Assembly (NCBI GenBank): GCA_016648135.1
Contig: JADDOH010002111.1
Location: forward strand, 1-64,000
Source: Agrypnia vestita
Taxonomy: Eukaryota; Arthropoda; Insecta; Trichoptera; Phryganeidae
Direction of reading: 5' to 3'
DNA length: 64,000 nt
Under the pieces are notes generated by a model, which was not told the origin of the DNA, ran no database searches, and saw only the letters and a list, made by a program, of their open reading frames with translations. A program made the position numbers and the translations under genes. Positions within the stretch are counted from its first letter, which is position 1. Every line of letters starts with the position of its first letter. Positions 21,040 through 32,262 of this stretch are shown one piece after another.

Positions 21040-21720
21040 CTGTGGCAGTTATTCTCACTTAAGAGTTATGCAATAGTAACATAGAATAGTAATAAATAAA
21101 AATAGTAAAGAAAGATAAGTAAAAATAAATATAAAAGCAGGATAATAATTTAGTAGTAAACACAAGAATACATGAATCCAAAAGAAAAGAAAATATAAAT
21201 TGAAGATAAAAATTTACGTAGATACAAAAATAAACTTTAAGAGTACACTTGAAATTATATAAAGCAGATTTTACTAATTCAGAGGATAAGGGCGGATCAC
21301 TTCTTCAGCATACCTTCTCTACCTGATATTTTTTAAAAAATTAGTAATACGGTGTTTAAAAGGTTTGTGTATTGTAATTTATTTTGTTTCATTTGGTAAC
21401 TTGTTAAAAACAAGCGAGGTAATGAAATTAAATTGTCTTTGTCCAAAAATATTTTCATTTTAGGTACCTCAAAATTAAATGAATTTGCCAGCCTTGTAAC
21501 CCGTGTTTGTTGTGTACGCTTAAAATTTACCTCGCCCTTGTGAAATTTTACAAGTATAGTTTTAAGGTATAATTGCCTCGGGTCAAGAACGTCAAATATT
21601 CCAAACAAATCATCTGAAGGAAGCTTTCTCGATTTCTTGGTGATTATGCGCATGATGCATTTTTGTGATTTTGTCAGCGAATCCATGACTGATCTGACAC
21701 ATCCTCCCCATACAATTATG
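21040..21720 (-). pseudogene. LINE family G, reverse-transcriptase C-terminus
   Basis: Minus-strand frame 21333-21686 (117 codons), extended upstream to IIVWGGC, the usual YGI..WG block after the RT thumb. Then TKSQKCIMRIITKKSRKLP (LQKRAIRII-type helix) and LDPRQLYLKTILVKFHKG (RQLY helix), as in Jockey/CR1-like LINE proteins. The region downstream on the minus strand is AT-rich 3' UTR. The YADD motif and the 5' part are absent. Confidence 0.75.
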
Positions 21721-21779
21721 CTATTTTAATAGTGCACTTCACATACGTTTCTCATATAAATAGTCTCCGTGAATATCTT

Positions 21780-22245
21780 ATCTTAATTAAATACAAACTT
21801 ATGAGAAATGGAAACCTAAAAAATGCCTAAATGTAAAACAACCCAAATGCAGCATCAATATATTTATAAAGCCATTAATTACTATAATAACTTACCTATC
21901 GAGATACGATGCATCAGTAACCTCTCAGAGCAAATCAAAAAATTAAAATTTTCCTAAAATCAAACTTAAATTCTAAATCATTTAAACCTTCAGCTTTTTT
22001 CAAAATAAATCCTATTCTTTCATTATCAATTTACGTTTTTACTGTATTAATAAATAACTTGTATACACTATGTACCTATATATTATAACAAGGAATAAGA
22101 ACTGTGGCTCCCTCATCAGACTCAAGAGCTTCTCTTCACTGATGAGGTCTACATGACTACCAAGTATTTAAAAAAAATGTTTAATTTGATATGTTATATA
22201 TAAGAACTGTATTTGTATCATAAATTAAATAAAAAAAATAAAAAT
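21780..22245 (+). mobile_element. LINE family E, 3' end copy
   Basis: Close match to 12190-12660, from 'caaacttatgagaaatggaaacc' through 'aacctctcagagcaaatcaaaaa' and 'gactcaagagcttctcttcactgatgag' to an AAATAAAAAA tail. The short coding part carries a one-base indel. Confidence 0.8.
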
Positions 22246-22249
22246 AAAT

Positions 22250-23525
22250 AATAATTTACACGGTTTATTGTACGAAGACTTTTGTCATTTGATCATTCTA
22301 GGTCTTTTGCGTATATATTCTTTTCCCATTGAAGTCAAAAGTCGGTAAATTATTTTTCTTCACTGACCTCTTCTTGCTATACATTTTACATGTCTAAACA
22401 ATCTCAGAAACTCTTTCTTATGATCATTAAAATGGATGTAATATTATTATGTTTTCTCTACTTGAGTTTGATTATATATTGTATATATATTATTACTCAG
22501 TTTAATACTTCATCGGCCGATGAAAGGTTAGACGCTACGCCGAAAAAAAAGTCCCGGTGAAAAAGGAACAGAGTATCGAAACCTCGTAAATTATGTATAT
22601 AGTGTTCAAAATTTCAAAAGGATCGATGCAGTAGTTTTGAAGTTATGATGGACACCGACTTTGAAAACGTGAGATGTGGGGAAAACGCTTTAAAGTTTTG
22701 CACACTGTAAAATTCAAAATAAAACTCAACACTTATTTTATACTTACACATAATCGTCGATGCCATGTTCACACAGCAAAGAGCTTTCATCATCAGCATC
22801 TTTTTGTCCTTGTCTACGCAAAACTCTTCCAATACAATAGCACGTCCGGTAGTCCTCAGGTGACCGCGTTTCTCAGCTGCCCGAGCAGGTATAGAAAATC
22901 AGTCTGAGTATCGCTCAAATGATCATAATTTTGTCAATTTTGTTCCGATTGACTTGAAATTTTGACACAATATTTTTGCGATGTTATACGTAAGAAATTC
23001 AAAATAAAATGCAAAAAAAAGTTAAAAACCTTACCCCCCCCTTAAATTACCTGATTTTTCTGTGTATACGCAGAACGTTTGTGAAATAAGTGTGCCGTGA
23101 TTTGTTGTCTCTTTCAATGCAATATTTGCTACATGTGAAAGCCGGCTAGTATGGAAATAATGTGATTATTTTATAATATGTCAATGGCAAACAGTGTAAA
23201 TAGCTCTATATTGTTTCTAATTGGTTTATTCTTCACTCTATTGTACATAGTTTTTTATACACGAGTCTGAGCGATCCAAAACATCGTTTTAGAGAATCCG
23301 GTAAAACATGGTAGAATACCCCAGAAAACTACATAATTTTTTTTTATCTGAAAGTTATGAGAAAAAATATCTTCGCAGAAAGACGTCACGTATCTATGTG
23401 ATTTACGTTTCAAATCACAAGAAAATTTACACTTCACTCTGATGTAAAATGTTATTGTTCTTTAAAATTTCCCTAGAAGAAAAACTGTACATACATAGGT
23501 ACTGTGACGAGATGGTGGAATTAGA
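22250..23525. other. Spacer, nothing recognised
   Basis: Short overlapping frames on both strands at 22614-22907 show no family resemblance. No shared repeats, TIRs or RNA genes seen. Confidence 0.45.
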
Positions 23526-23740
23526 ATTGGAAGAAATCTCTTGATTTGGCTCGTCTATTCTCGTGGATTCTCGAAACATCGCGACGCGACATTTATCTGC
23601 AAAAAGGGGCCGGCCGGCTACTGCGCAACAGAAATTGTTTACACAAGTGCGACATAGAAATTCACAGAAACCGGCGACAACCGTGCGGTGGCTGGATGGA
23701 CAGCGCATGCGTGAATTCCAGAGGTAATAAATGATTAAAG
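23525..23740. other. GC-rich unique island ending in a splice-donor-like word
   Basis: Open on both strands but without recognised domains. CCAGAG|GTAATA near 23720 would fit the end of a non-coding 5' exon. Alternatively it is a conserved non-coding element. Unique in this window. Confidence 0.25.
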
Positions 23741-24029
23741 TACCTACCGACAAGGGAGAAGTTTTAAAACTTAGAATTCAGTATGTTCTTAATTAATAAT
23801 CCTATTTTTTTTTGGATTTTGCTGCCTTTGTTTTTATAACCCTCACATGATATCCCCAATTCAATTATAAACGCTAATTGCGTGAGCTTAATTCATATTT
23901 TCACAAAAATGATAGAAATATAGAAGTCAATATTTTTTATAGAAACTTTACGCCAAAGTAAGTAAGTTCTGTCTATTTTGTGCTGGGAAAAAAATAGCCA
24001 GTAATAATAATAATGTTATTCAAAAACAA

Positions 24030-24180
24030 AATAAAATACGTGTCACATAATATTCTTATTATTTTCAAACTGACCCAAACGCCTGTGCTATAAAAAACAG
24101 GCTTAAACTGGAAAAAGGCTCGAACCCGCCACCATTGAAACACTAGGCCATTGTCTTAACCTCTAGAACGATAAGTATGT
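24030..24180 (-). mobile_element. SINE family S1, decayed copy
   Basis: Body words 'gtgtcacataatattcttattattttcaaact' and a worn B box (GGCTCGAACCC on the plus strand) match 14460-14640. Confidence 0.6.
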
Positions 24181-24289
24181 ATATCTATGTCGTCAGATGT
24201 CTCGAAATTTTTTATAGAAACCTCACGCGTAACTGACTAAAATGTTATGTAGGTACTTCTCTTTTTTATTGGGATAACAATCACCAATT

Positions 24290-24700
24290 ATAACAATCTT
24301 GTCATCCTGAGATTGATTGCATCTTCACTGCCTACCCGTCCGGAAAATTCCCGAACGTCTCCGGAAACTGCCGAACTATCCCGACCGCACGAGTCCCCCT
24401 ATTGACGGAAGTTTAATTCATTATATTATCGAGTAATCGCATATGAATGGGTTTTTAATGGATATAAAATTGGCCGAATCAAAATCCGACACGTCGCGTA
24501 GAGAAGTGACTTGAATATCGCCCTAATGAAGGGGTGTTGAAGGTTCAGAATCGCCCGTGCAGGGTGGGGGACGTTGGTAAAGGCGCGCCCTGCGGAAGCT
24601 CCCCTATCTAAATTAAAATCTAAAGCCTTGTAAACAAGGCAAGTGTTCACTTTTTCGGGGATTCGGCTCTCCCCGATTTATTTGGGGTGAGAAAATCAGA
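24290..24700. other. GC-rich unique island
   Basis: About 400 bp, single-copy, with hairpin-prone words (GGGGATTCGGCTCTCCCCG near 24657). No supported ORF. Candidate conserved non-coding sequence. Confidence 0.35.
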
Positions 24701-24719
24701 GCTATGGTGCTTCTCAATT

Positions 24720-25350
24720 ATTGTTCGTACATGAAAATAAATAATAATTTCTATTATAAGCATATTAATTATTAACTTTTTTCGAAATTATTTAAAGGAA
24801 GAAATTCTGCCGATTACCTATTAAGCTAGGCCAGAAACCGGCTCATATTTTAATGTATTTTCTGCGTTTTAAAAAAAGGAATATAAATACGATAAAATAA
24901 ACAATTTAAAAGAAATTAAACTAATTAACTGAATTAGAAATCAGATAAACATAACACAGTTAAATAGAAACAAAATTGTATTGACAAACAAAAAATTAAA
25001 GATATTATTCGTTATAAAGAAAGTACTGAAACAGTTGTTCCTCCTGTGTAACTAAACTAACTAAAATAACTTCGTCTCTATGAGATACCTATGATATGTC
25101 TTAATTAATTTTTAAATTCATTTTGGGTGTGACCTGTGATCAAATATTTTTGCACTAGCCGCACACCCGCGAAAAATCACGAGAAATAATAATAACTTGA
25201 TATTCCTTGCGTGTCACACTCTAATTATCTAAAGTTTTAATTTTAATTTACGTCTTCTATTGATAATACATTCAAGTAAAAATACATTTTAAATAAACAT
25301 TTATTAAATTTTGAGTCATAGTCAACTAAAAATAGTATTGTCTAGAAATA
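24720..25350. other. AT-rich spacer with a worn repeat F piece
   Basis: 25045-25110 ('ttcgtctctatgagatacctatgatatgtcttaatt') is a reversed fragment of repeat F. Nothing else is recognised. Confidence 0.45.
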
Positions 25351-25357
25351 TGACATA

Positions 25358-25755
25358 CTAGCTGGGCCCGCGCGGCTTCACATGCGTAGTTTTTTAGTAC
25401 ACTGTTTGGATCTTCATAGAACTTCCGCGAACCTTCTAGAACATTCTCCTTCCAGAACTTTCAAGAAATTTATCGAATGTACAGGAACCTTCTAGACTTA
25501 GAACCTTATAGAACTTCCGGGAATTTTCTAGAAACTTCTCCTTCCAGAACTTTCTAGAGCAGGTTTTTTCGGAACCTTCTAGACTCACCAACACAGTCGG
25601 CGCGCCTATTTTGAAACAATGTGCTAGAAAGCACATTTTCGTCACCCACTCCCACCCACGCATAGCCACCCCCACCAAACTCGCATATTTTCGATGTGAC
25701 ACCAAGGGCTATCCACCACCATAACCACTGGTGGGTGGTTATGGTGGTGGATATT
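25358..25755 (-). mobile_element. Non-autonomous Helitron, copy 3 (5'-truncated)
   Basis: The 3' terminus (CTAG plus GC hairpin) is intact at 25358; the 5' end with TC and the TA tract is missing. It ends in a strong inverted repeat, ATCCACCACCATAACCAC and its complement (25709-25752). An internal deletion removes the first array's right flank. HSE-like arrays lie near 25417-25470 and 25508-25585. Confidence 0.7.
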
Positions 25756-25849
25756 ATTAAAAATATTTCTGCATTATTATCTCCTAAATGAAAATCGTTG
25801 ACTTGTCACAGTCTGAAACAAGCGTGCGCCACGAATTTGATTGAACGAA

Positions 25850-26100
25850 ATTAGTGACGGATGGAATATTTGGGAACCCCTGCTCGAGTGATGTGTGTGC
25901 GCGGGTGTGTGCGTGAGTCTGTTTCTCCCTCTCGGACGTCATTGTTTATCCATAATCGTATTTTTGACACATGCGCGACAGGCGTAATGGAATTAAAGCA
26001 ATCCGCCGGCAGTGAGCGCCCCTTGGTCAGATGGCCGCTTCCCGACCAGGGCGACCAGGGATGTAGGCTCCTTGTCGTGGGTGACCTTGCAAATTAGAAC
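25850..26100. other. GC-rich unique island
   Basis: Single-copy region with no supported ORF. It contains short GT-rich runs (GTGTGTGCGCGGGTGTGTGCGTG). Confidence 0.3.
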
Positions 26101-26192
26101 CATGGTTTGCACTTCCAAATTCTTCTTCTTCAACGGCACTGGAGCTTTTGATTCCTGAAACCTGAGAACATTTTTGTACACGATTGTACAAC

Positions 26193-26293
26193 TGTAAGAG
26201 CTGGCACTAGACCGAGATGAGTGGAGGAAGATTATTGAGGAGGCCAAGACCCATCAAGGGTTGTAGTGCCAAGAGGGATGATGATGATGATTG
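26193..26293 (+). mobile_element. LINE family H, 3' end
   Basis: Encodes RDEWRKIIEEAKTHQGL then a stop, and ends with a (GAT)n tail, the typical short-repeat tail of RTE-like LINEs. Shares its sequence with the three other copies at 26350, 30364 and 51058. Confidence 0.75.
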
Positions 26294-26349
26294 TACAGCG
26301 GTACTAACCAAGAGGAATTAGCGAGCACTTTTTTGAAAGGAAAATTATG

Positions 26350-26722
26350 AGGCGTATCTTCGGACCGGTTCTAGAAAATGGATTTTGGCGCAGACGTTAC
26401 AACAATGAGCTCTAAACTCGGTTTAAGGATCAAACGTCACAAAATTTATTAAACTAGGAAGACTTCTGTGGCTGGGTCATGTGGAGAGAATTTCCGAGCA
26501 TCAAGCACCAAAGTCCCTGCTGAACTCAAGGCCGATAGGGCGAAGGAGCTTAGGAAGGCCAAAATTAAGATGAAGAGACAACGTCCTCAAAGATATATTT
26601 GCCTTGGAGCTCCTGAAATGGAAAGAGCTGGAACTAAGTCGAGATGAGTGGAGGAAGAATCTTGAGGAGGCCAAGACCCACCAGGGGTTGTAGAGCCAAG
26701 AGTGATGTTGATGATGACTTGA
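26350..26722 (+). pseudogene. LINE family H, reverse-transcriptase C-terminus and (GAT)n tail
   Basis: The translation gives RIFGPVLENGFWRRRYN, then KLGRLLWLGHVERISEHQAPKSLL, then RRSLGRPKLR and RDEWRKNLEEAKTHQGL, the C-terminal domain of an endonuclease-reverse transcriptase, with stops and frameshifts. The copy at 51058-51429 is nearly identical, so the family was active not very long ago. Confidence 0.8.
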
Positions 26723-26879
26723 CAGAAGTGTCCCGAATTTTTTTATAGCATTTCAATAGCACTCAAACGTTGTGTATTGACTATCAGATAATGAAAAAAT
26801 TACTAAAAAATCCTGATAAATCCCTAATTATTTGATACATCCCGCAAAAAGCGGGATATATCAAATAACTTGAGGAGAC

Positions 26880-27060
26880 CGCGATAAAAAATATGTGGGC
26901 CAAACCGCAAAAAACTTAAATACAATAATGAAAGAGCATCGTCTTTGCTTAAAAAATAACAACTTTTCGGAATTCACCAACCACCTAATGCCAATCATTA
27001 TTTTGATAGTTTTTCAAAAAGGATGGATAATAACAATTTGAAAACCGTTGAAATTGAATT
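26880..27060 (+). pseudogene. Penelope-like GIY-YIG fragment
   Basis: One frame reads YVGQTAKNLNTIMKEHRL, then LKNNNFSEFTNHLMP, a variant of the YIG / arginine-helix / KEH block. YVGQT is closer to the canonical YIGQT than the copy at 16163. Truncated on both sides. Confidence 0.6.
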
Positions 27061-27084
27061 CTGAAAAGATGCTTATGAGTAAAT

Positions 27085-27240
27085 GACGATACTTTTACAT
27101 GTCGGCTCCTAAAGAATAAGTATAATTACTTATTTATAAAAGAATAGGAAGTTTTATACTATAAATTAATTACGGACGTTACACGAAGTTAGACGGACGG
27201 ACAGACAGCAAAATTATTATAATTGGGATCACATTTCGAA
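27085..27240 (-). repeat. Dispersed repeat K (GTCC/GTCT-rich), reversed copy
   Basis: Reverse complement of the segment at 53985-54199 and 29290-29710: 'gatcccaattat', a run of gtctgtccgtcc units, 'cttcgtgtaac', 'aggagccgacatgtaaaa'. Full copies end in CAGCTAG|T after a short ACGG/CCGT hairpin, which would fit a Helitron 3' end. Confidence 0.45.
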
Positions 27241-27351
27241 AAACTTCTTCTATCCTAGACATGTTTCTGTTAATGATTAAAAAAATCCTTCTCACCACGC
27301 GGCTCCCTGCCCTACCCGAATAGATTTACAAAATTCTTTACTTAAATCAGT

Positions 27352-27414
27352 TATTAATTATACCCGATGATGAGAGAGACTACTCCTCTCGAAACTATAG
27401 TAGTGATAAATAAC
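27352..27414 (+). ncRNA. Hammerhead-like ribozyme motif
   Basis: Core CCGATGA (C instead of U4), extra T, stem II GAGAG/CTCTC, GAAA, palindrome ACTATAGT, A at the cleavage position. Stem I: TTATAC upstream pairs with GT(g)ATAA downstream with one bulge. No cognate element is recognised around it. Confidence 0.5.
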
Positions 27415-27696
27415 TTAAATATAGTGTGTACTACAAAGTTTAAATGAAAAGATATTTAAAAAGTATAATTAAATATTGAACTTTGTTAATTTGTTAAGAA
27501 TATTGTTATTAATAAAATTCCATAGTTCGATAGGTTCTTCTTAACTATGTCTAGTTAAGAAGACAGTGAATATCTTTTACATGACACTAAAAAACAAAAT
27601 TGTGAATCACTGAAAAATTTAACAAATGAAATGTACAAGAACATAATTCCGAACTGACTGTTTAAATAAATAAAAAAGTAACCCATAAAAACCAAG

Positions 27697-28305
27697 TTTT
27701 TACTATAGTCCCTTTCTTTGTAAAATATAACAATAATTAAAGACGAATTAAAACATATAACATAACACTAAACTTACAGAAATTTAATATATTTCTAAAA
27801 TGTCAGATGTTTTGAGATGTCAAGATTTTGTTAGATTCAATTATCATCAATATCGTACCTTATGAATTTCCAGCGTCAAATGATTTAGTCAGAATCAGAT
27901 TTGAGTAATGTAGAATTCTTCAAAACTAAGTAGAAATCTAAAAGAAATAAATTATTATTTGATTTTTTCCCAAAAAACCCAATTTTGCTGTCATCTGTGA
28001 ACCAACTGTTTTGTAAATTTTCGAAATTCGTAGTGATGTACCTACTTATTATACCGACGGAGTAATTCAAATTTAGAAAATATTCCGCGACGTTATCGGG
28101 CCGCCGTAATCAAACTTTTCTAATGATTCCGATTTGAAAAAACCAACAAAATTTCTTTAAATCCGAAATTATACTATAATTATAATTAATTTCATTTTTT
28201 TGTTTTTTGATTTGATTGATAGAAAATTTGATAGATCTTCTTGATCGTCGCCACTAGTCTGCTTGCCAAGTTGCTTAGCACGAGTTAATATAAAGGGAGT
28301 AAAAA
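27697..28305. mobile_element. ACTCCC-ended repeat M, copy 1
   Basis: Bounded by AGTCCCTTTC at the left and AAAGGGAGT at the right, an inverted pair. Collinear, in reverse, with 59565-60190 ('cagatgacagcaaaattgg', 'ccgcgacgttatcgggccg', 'gatagatcttcttgatcgtcg'). No ORF. Probably a non-autonomous DNA transposon; the target duplication is not clear. Confidence 0.6.
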
Positions 28306-28319
28306 AATACCTATTCGTT

Positions 28320-28595
28320 AATAATGAAGGCTCGGTTCTCTGCCTACCCGCGCGGCAGCACGGCGCGGCGGAATGTATTATGTATGACGCTTGTATGTAC
28401 GGAGGTTCTCCAATTCAGAGATATCTCGTAACACGGCCGACAGCCCTTATAAAGCATCCCCCTCCCCCCACTTCCTCGGCGGGAGGCGCCAATGATGCGA
28501 CAAATTGTTTTCGCTACCCTCCCTTGCGCGCTCTTACAAGCTCGCCACCCTCCCCCATACCAGCCCCACAGGGGTGGGCAGGATTTAAATAAGAA
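28320..28595. other. GC-rich unique island
   Basis: Single-copy, CCCTCC-rich, with an open plus-strand frame of low complexity that I do not consider a protein. Lies between two copies of repeat M. Confidence 0.3.
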
Positions 28596-28699
28596 AAGTG
28601 AGTGTTTTAAAAATAAATAAAAGTGAGACTTCCACTGCTTTACCTGACTTAAACACGGTATCAGAATACACAGGGAAGAAGAATTTTACAATAAAAAAA

Positions 28700-29240
28700 A
28701 AAAAAAAAGTAACCCATAAAAATCAAGTTTTTATTACACTCCCTGTCTTTGTAAAATATAACAACAATTAAAGACGAATTAAAGCATATAATATAACACT
28801 ATACTTACAGTAATTTAATATATTTCTAAAATGTCAGATGTTTTGAGCTTTGATAAGACACTTCATGCTTTGAAGATTAAATTCTAAAAAAATTTGTCAG
28901 TCAATTTAGATTTTCGACATTTGTAGTGAAGTACCTGTTATGCATACCAGTAGTAATTCAAATTTAGAAAATATTCCGCGACGTTATCGGGCCGCCGTAA
29001 TCAAACTTTTCTAATGATTCCAATTTGAAAAATTCAACAAAATTTCTAAAAATTCGAAATTATACTATAATTATTAATTTTTTTAAACGAAAATTTGATA
29101 GATCTTCTTGATCGTCGCCACGAGTCTACTTGCCAAGTTTCAGCTCGATTGGATCACGGGAAAAGGGTCAAAAATCTATCCAAAGTTTTTGTTGACGGCA
29201 AGCAAGCAGACGCCACGAGTTAATATAAAGAAAGTAAAAA
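28700..29240. mobile_element. ACTCCC-ended repeat M, copy 2
   Basis: Direct repeat of copy 1 (27697-28305) with an internal ~90-bp deletion. It retains 'gaaaatattccgcgacgttatcgggccg' and 'tgatcgtcgccac'. An A15 run precedes its left end (28689). Confidence 0.6.
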
Positions 29241-29289
29241 TGATGAGATTTAAGTTAAAAGCAAAAAGATGATTGTTCAGCAAAGCTGT

Positions 29290-29710
29290 TATATTATCCC
29301 AATTACAAGTATTTAGTTGTCTGTCTGTCCGTCCGTCTGTCTGTCTGTCTGTCCCCATAATTTCGTGTAACATCCGTCACTTCTTTAATGCATTTTTTTT
29401 TCTACAATTTTTTCAAATAAAATAAATAAATACCGCTTTTTGCCATCGTCGAGGGAAATGTAGAAGGCAACAATCGTAGAGGCCGCCCGAGATTAAGCTA
29501 CGTAGACCAGATTATTGGAGATGAGCGCTGTAGCACCTACCAAGGAATGTAGAGGCTGGCAGGTGATAGAGAGGAGTGGAGAAAGCGAGTGCTTGTTGCA
29601 GACCAATCCTAGGATTGCGATCCAAAAGAAACAACTTATTCCTTAAGAACCAACATGCAAAAGTGCCGTCATTTTTGACTAGTATTAGCTAGTATTGAAT
29701 AAACCTCGTC
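29290..29710 (+). repeat. Dispersed repeat K, copy interrupted by a LINE fragment
   Basis: Starts 'atcccaattacaag', has (GTCT/GTCC)n at 29320-29352 and 'aatttcgtgtaacatccg'. It ends 'gccgtcatttttgac...attagctag|t'. The piece 29440-29615 is foreign (see next entry). Confidence 0.5.
29440..29615 (+). mobile_element. LINE reverse-transcriptase C-terminal fragment
   Basis: The translation gives GNVEGNNRRGRPRLSYVDQIIGD, then REEWRKRVLVADQS, the RGRPR...W.DQI block of the LINE C-terminus, from a lineage distinct from A, C and H. Inserted in repeat K. Confidence 0.65.
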
Positions 29711-29879
29711 TCATGGTGGTGATAAAAATATCTTTTTCTCAGTAATGTTTTGTATTTACGCCTTTTTTTACAGATATTTTTTAGATTATTATTAATATAT
29801 ATTAATCAATTGAAAAAAGGGACTACTACATATAAGGTCGACAAATTGACGTCAATGTACCTACTAGGCTAGTAGAAAA

Positions 29880-30010
29880 ATTGGATAATGCGTCGTTTCC
29901 GGACAGGGTGGAGGTCGATTGGTTCGAATCCCGGTGGGAGCTAAAATATTTATTCGTTGATTTGATTTTTCTGTATGTCTTTTCTAATTGATTAATAAAT
30001 TTGTTTATTA
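29880..30010 (+). mobile_element. tRNA-derived SINE family S2
   Basis: The head has a clear B box (TTGGTTCGAATCCCGG). The body 'tgatttgatttttctgtatgtctttctaattgatt' recurs, reversed, at 57470-57560. The A box is worn. Confidence 0.5.
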
Positions 30011-30363
30011 TTAATCCATTTTTTAAATTGTTGATTTTCTAAAAAAATTCTTCATTTGTCACTTTTTCAACATCTTCATTATTTTTCTTTGATTCCTGTA
30101 GGTTTTGATTTCTTCGAGAATTCCTCCAATAATCCCAATTACGATTTTTCTCCAGTTTTGGAATTCATAAGAAAAATATGTCTTTTAAAACACTGGCAAT
30201 GAGTTGCGAACTGAGAGTGCGATAAAATACAAGCATACAAAAATCACGTGCCAATAACATGCACCACAAAATGTCAAAGATATATTTCAGATAATTAATA
30301 GTGTGTATGTATTAACATGGTGTATTGTAAAATATGGTAAAATTGTCCAAAAATTGTCCAAAA

Positions 30364-30529
30364 AAGGCCAAAATTAAGATGGAGTGACAATGTCCTCAAA
30401 GATATCTCTGCCTTAGAGCTTCGAAACTGGAGAGAGCTGGCACTAGACCGAGATGAGTGGAGGAAAATTATTGAGGAGGCCAAGACCCACCAAGGGTTGG
30501 AGTGCCAAAAATGATGATGATGATGATGG
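30364..30529 (+). mobile_element. LINE family H, 3' end
   Basis: Matches 26560-26710 and 51270-51420, from 'aaggccaaaattaagatg' to the (GAT)n tail. Confidence 0.8.
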
Positions 30530-30539
30530 TAAAATTGTA

Positions 30540-32260
30540 AAATATCAAATACTTGCACACATCACACGACACATTCCACGAACACCGTAAGATTCTAGGT
30601 AGGGTATGAATTCTTCATTCTTATCAATTATCGGTGATCCTCAATCTACTAGCGTGGTAGTCTTATCAAAAAAAATACGCCTAAATTGATATGTAGAATG
30701 CTGTCTTGCCTAGTTACAATAAGTCTCTCACTAGCTTTATTGTAAAAGGCAGGGTAAATATAGTATTGTGTAAACCGTTATACCTAATTGTAAATTTCCT
30801 GATATTTTCACTGAGTGAAAATAGTCTCAATCTATTTTCAAAAATTTTAAAATGGTTTTGTATTTATTATTAAGATATATCTTGTCGAAATGTTTAAATG
30901 GTACTTTTTATAGTAAAAAATTCAAAAATTCAAAATCTCTTGTGCAATATTATTTCGAACAAATGGAAATTAATTATGTTTTGGTTAGTGTTTCGTTGCC
31001 AAATGTTCGCTACCCCTGAGTTTCATTGAGAGCAGCAAATGCACAAATTACCATATTAATAGATGTTTTTAGCACTGTTTCGGTGTGTGTGTGTCTGTAT
31101 GTGTTAGTCAGAATCTTCACTAAAGATATCTCCGTGCATTTAAATTGGACAAAGCTCATTCGCGATTATACGCTTCAATTGCGAAGCGAAAACCGGCACT
31201 TGGTATAGTATGGAGAATCTCTTGCGCTGTTAATAACATAAGTTAAACCATTGAGTTTCTTAAGATAGATTCAGTATTATGTACTGATGGAAATTTACAA
31301 CAATAACATGAGTATAATAAAAAATAATGCACATTATGTCTTGAGAGTCTAAAATAATAGGAACTACCCATAATCTAAGTCTTTCGAAAGATCTAGCAGA
31401 TATTCGAAAGAATTAGAAGATAGTCCAATGTACATGATTACGCGCGAACATTCGAGGAATGACCATATTCACTAAAATACGCGAGAAATTTCTGGAACGC
31501 GACCTGTTATAATCAAGAATGGAATTGGTGAATGTTACATTGTGTAAAGTGATCACTTAAGCCAGCCGTACGATTTAGCAATTTTCTTTTTTTAATGAAT
31601 GCCTAATGGTATTTGCTTTGTTGTGGATTCTAAAATTTTCATACTAATACTTCTTAAATGCTAAATTGTGTAAAGTGGTCACTTAAGATGATATCATTTA
31701 AATAATTGAAAAAAACACTTTACACGCAGATATATATGTCTTGCGTAGCCGCAGTCCACCGGAGGGAGTATTTATATAGTCAAAGAGTTTCTGATGTCTG
31801 ACGGAATGCAGCAGGCATTTTAATAGATAAAAATATTTGCTTACCTTATCAAAAATTTTGATTGACAGAAACAAATGTTGTTAAGCGACCCCCTCATATA
31901 GTAGGGTTTTGTAATTAAAATATTGGTCAATTGTGGGGTATAGAAACAAAGGCAGCAATATCCAAAAAAAATTTAATGCAGCCACCCAGGATTATTAATT
32001 TATGATGTAATTGTAATTGTAATTGAGATTTTATAAGAAACATGTCTTATAAATTTATAGGAAACACAATTTTGGAAGAGATTGATAAATCAAATGTAGA
32101 ATTCAGTATATTTTAAATTAGTAAACCGACGAAGTACGATAACTCATAATCCACATGAAAACCCAAAGAGACTTCAAAACCTACTTTCCCATATTAAAAT
32201 ATAGCTTCATTTTTATGAGACGACCATAATATATCTTTTTTTTTGTTTGTTCATAAAGAG
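30540..32260. other. Spacer with two reversed repeat F pieces
   Basis: 31535-31582 ('gaattggtgaatgttacattgtgtaaagtgatcacttaagccagc') and 31665-31690 are fragments of repeat F on the minus strand. 31380-31510 has several TTCnnGAA-type words (ctttcgaaag, tattcgaaag, ttctggaac), reminiscent of the LTR family L upstream region. Nothing else is recognised. Confidence 0.45.
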
Positions 32261-32262
32261 TG

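Noticed and set aside
22509..22600. GGCCGATGAAAGG...GCCGAAA as another hammerhead-like motif
   Set aside because: The core and stem II spacing do not match, and GAAA is followed by an A run instead of a palindrome.
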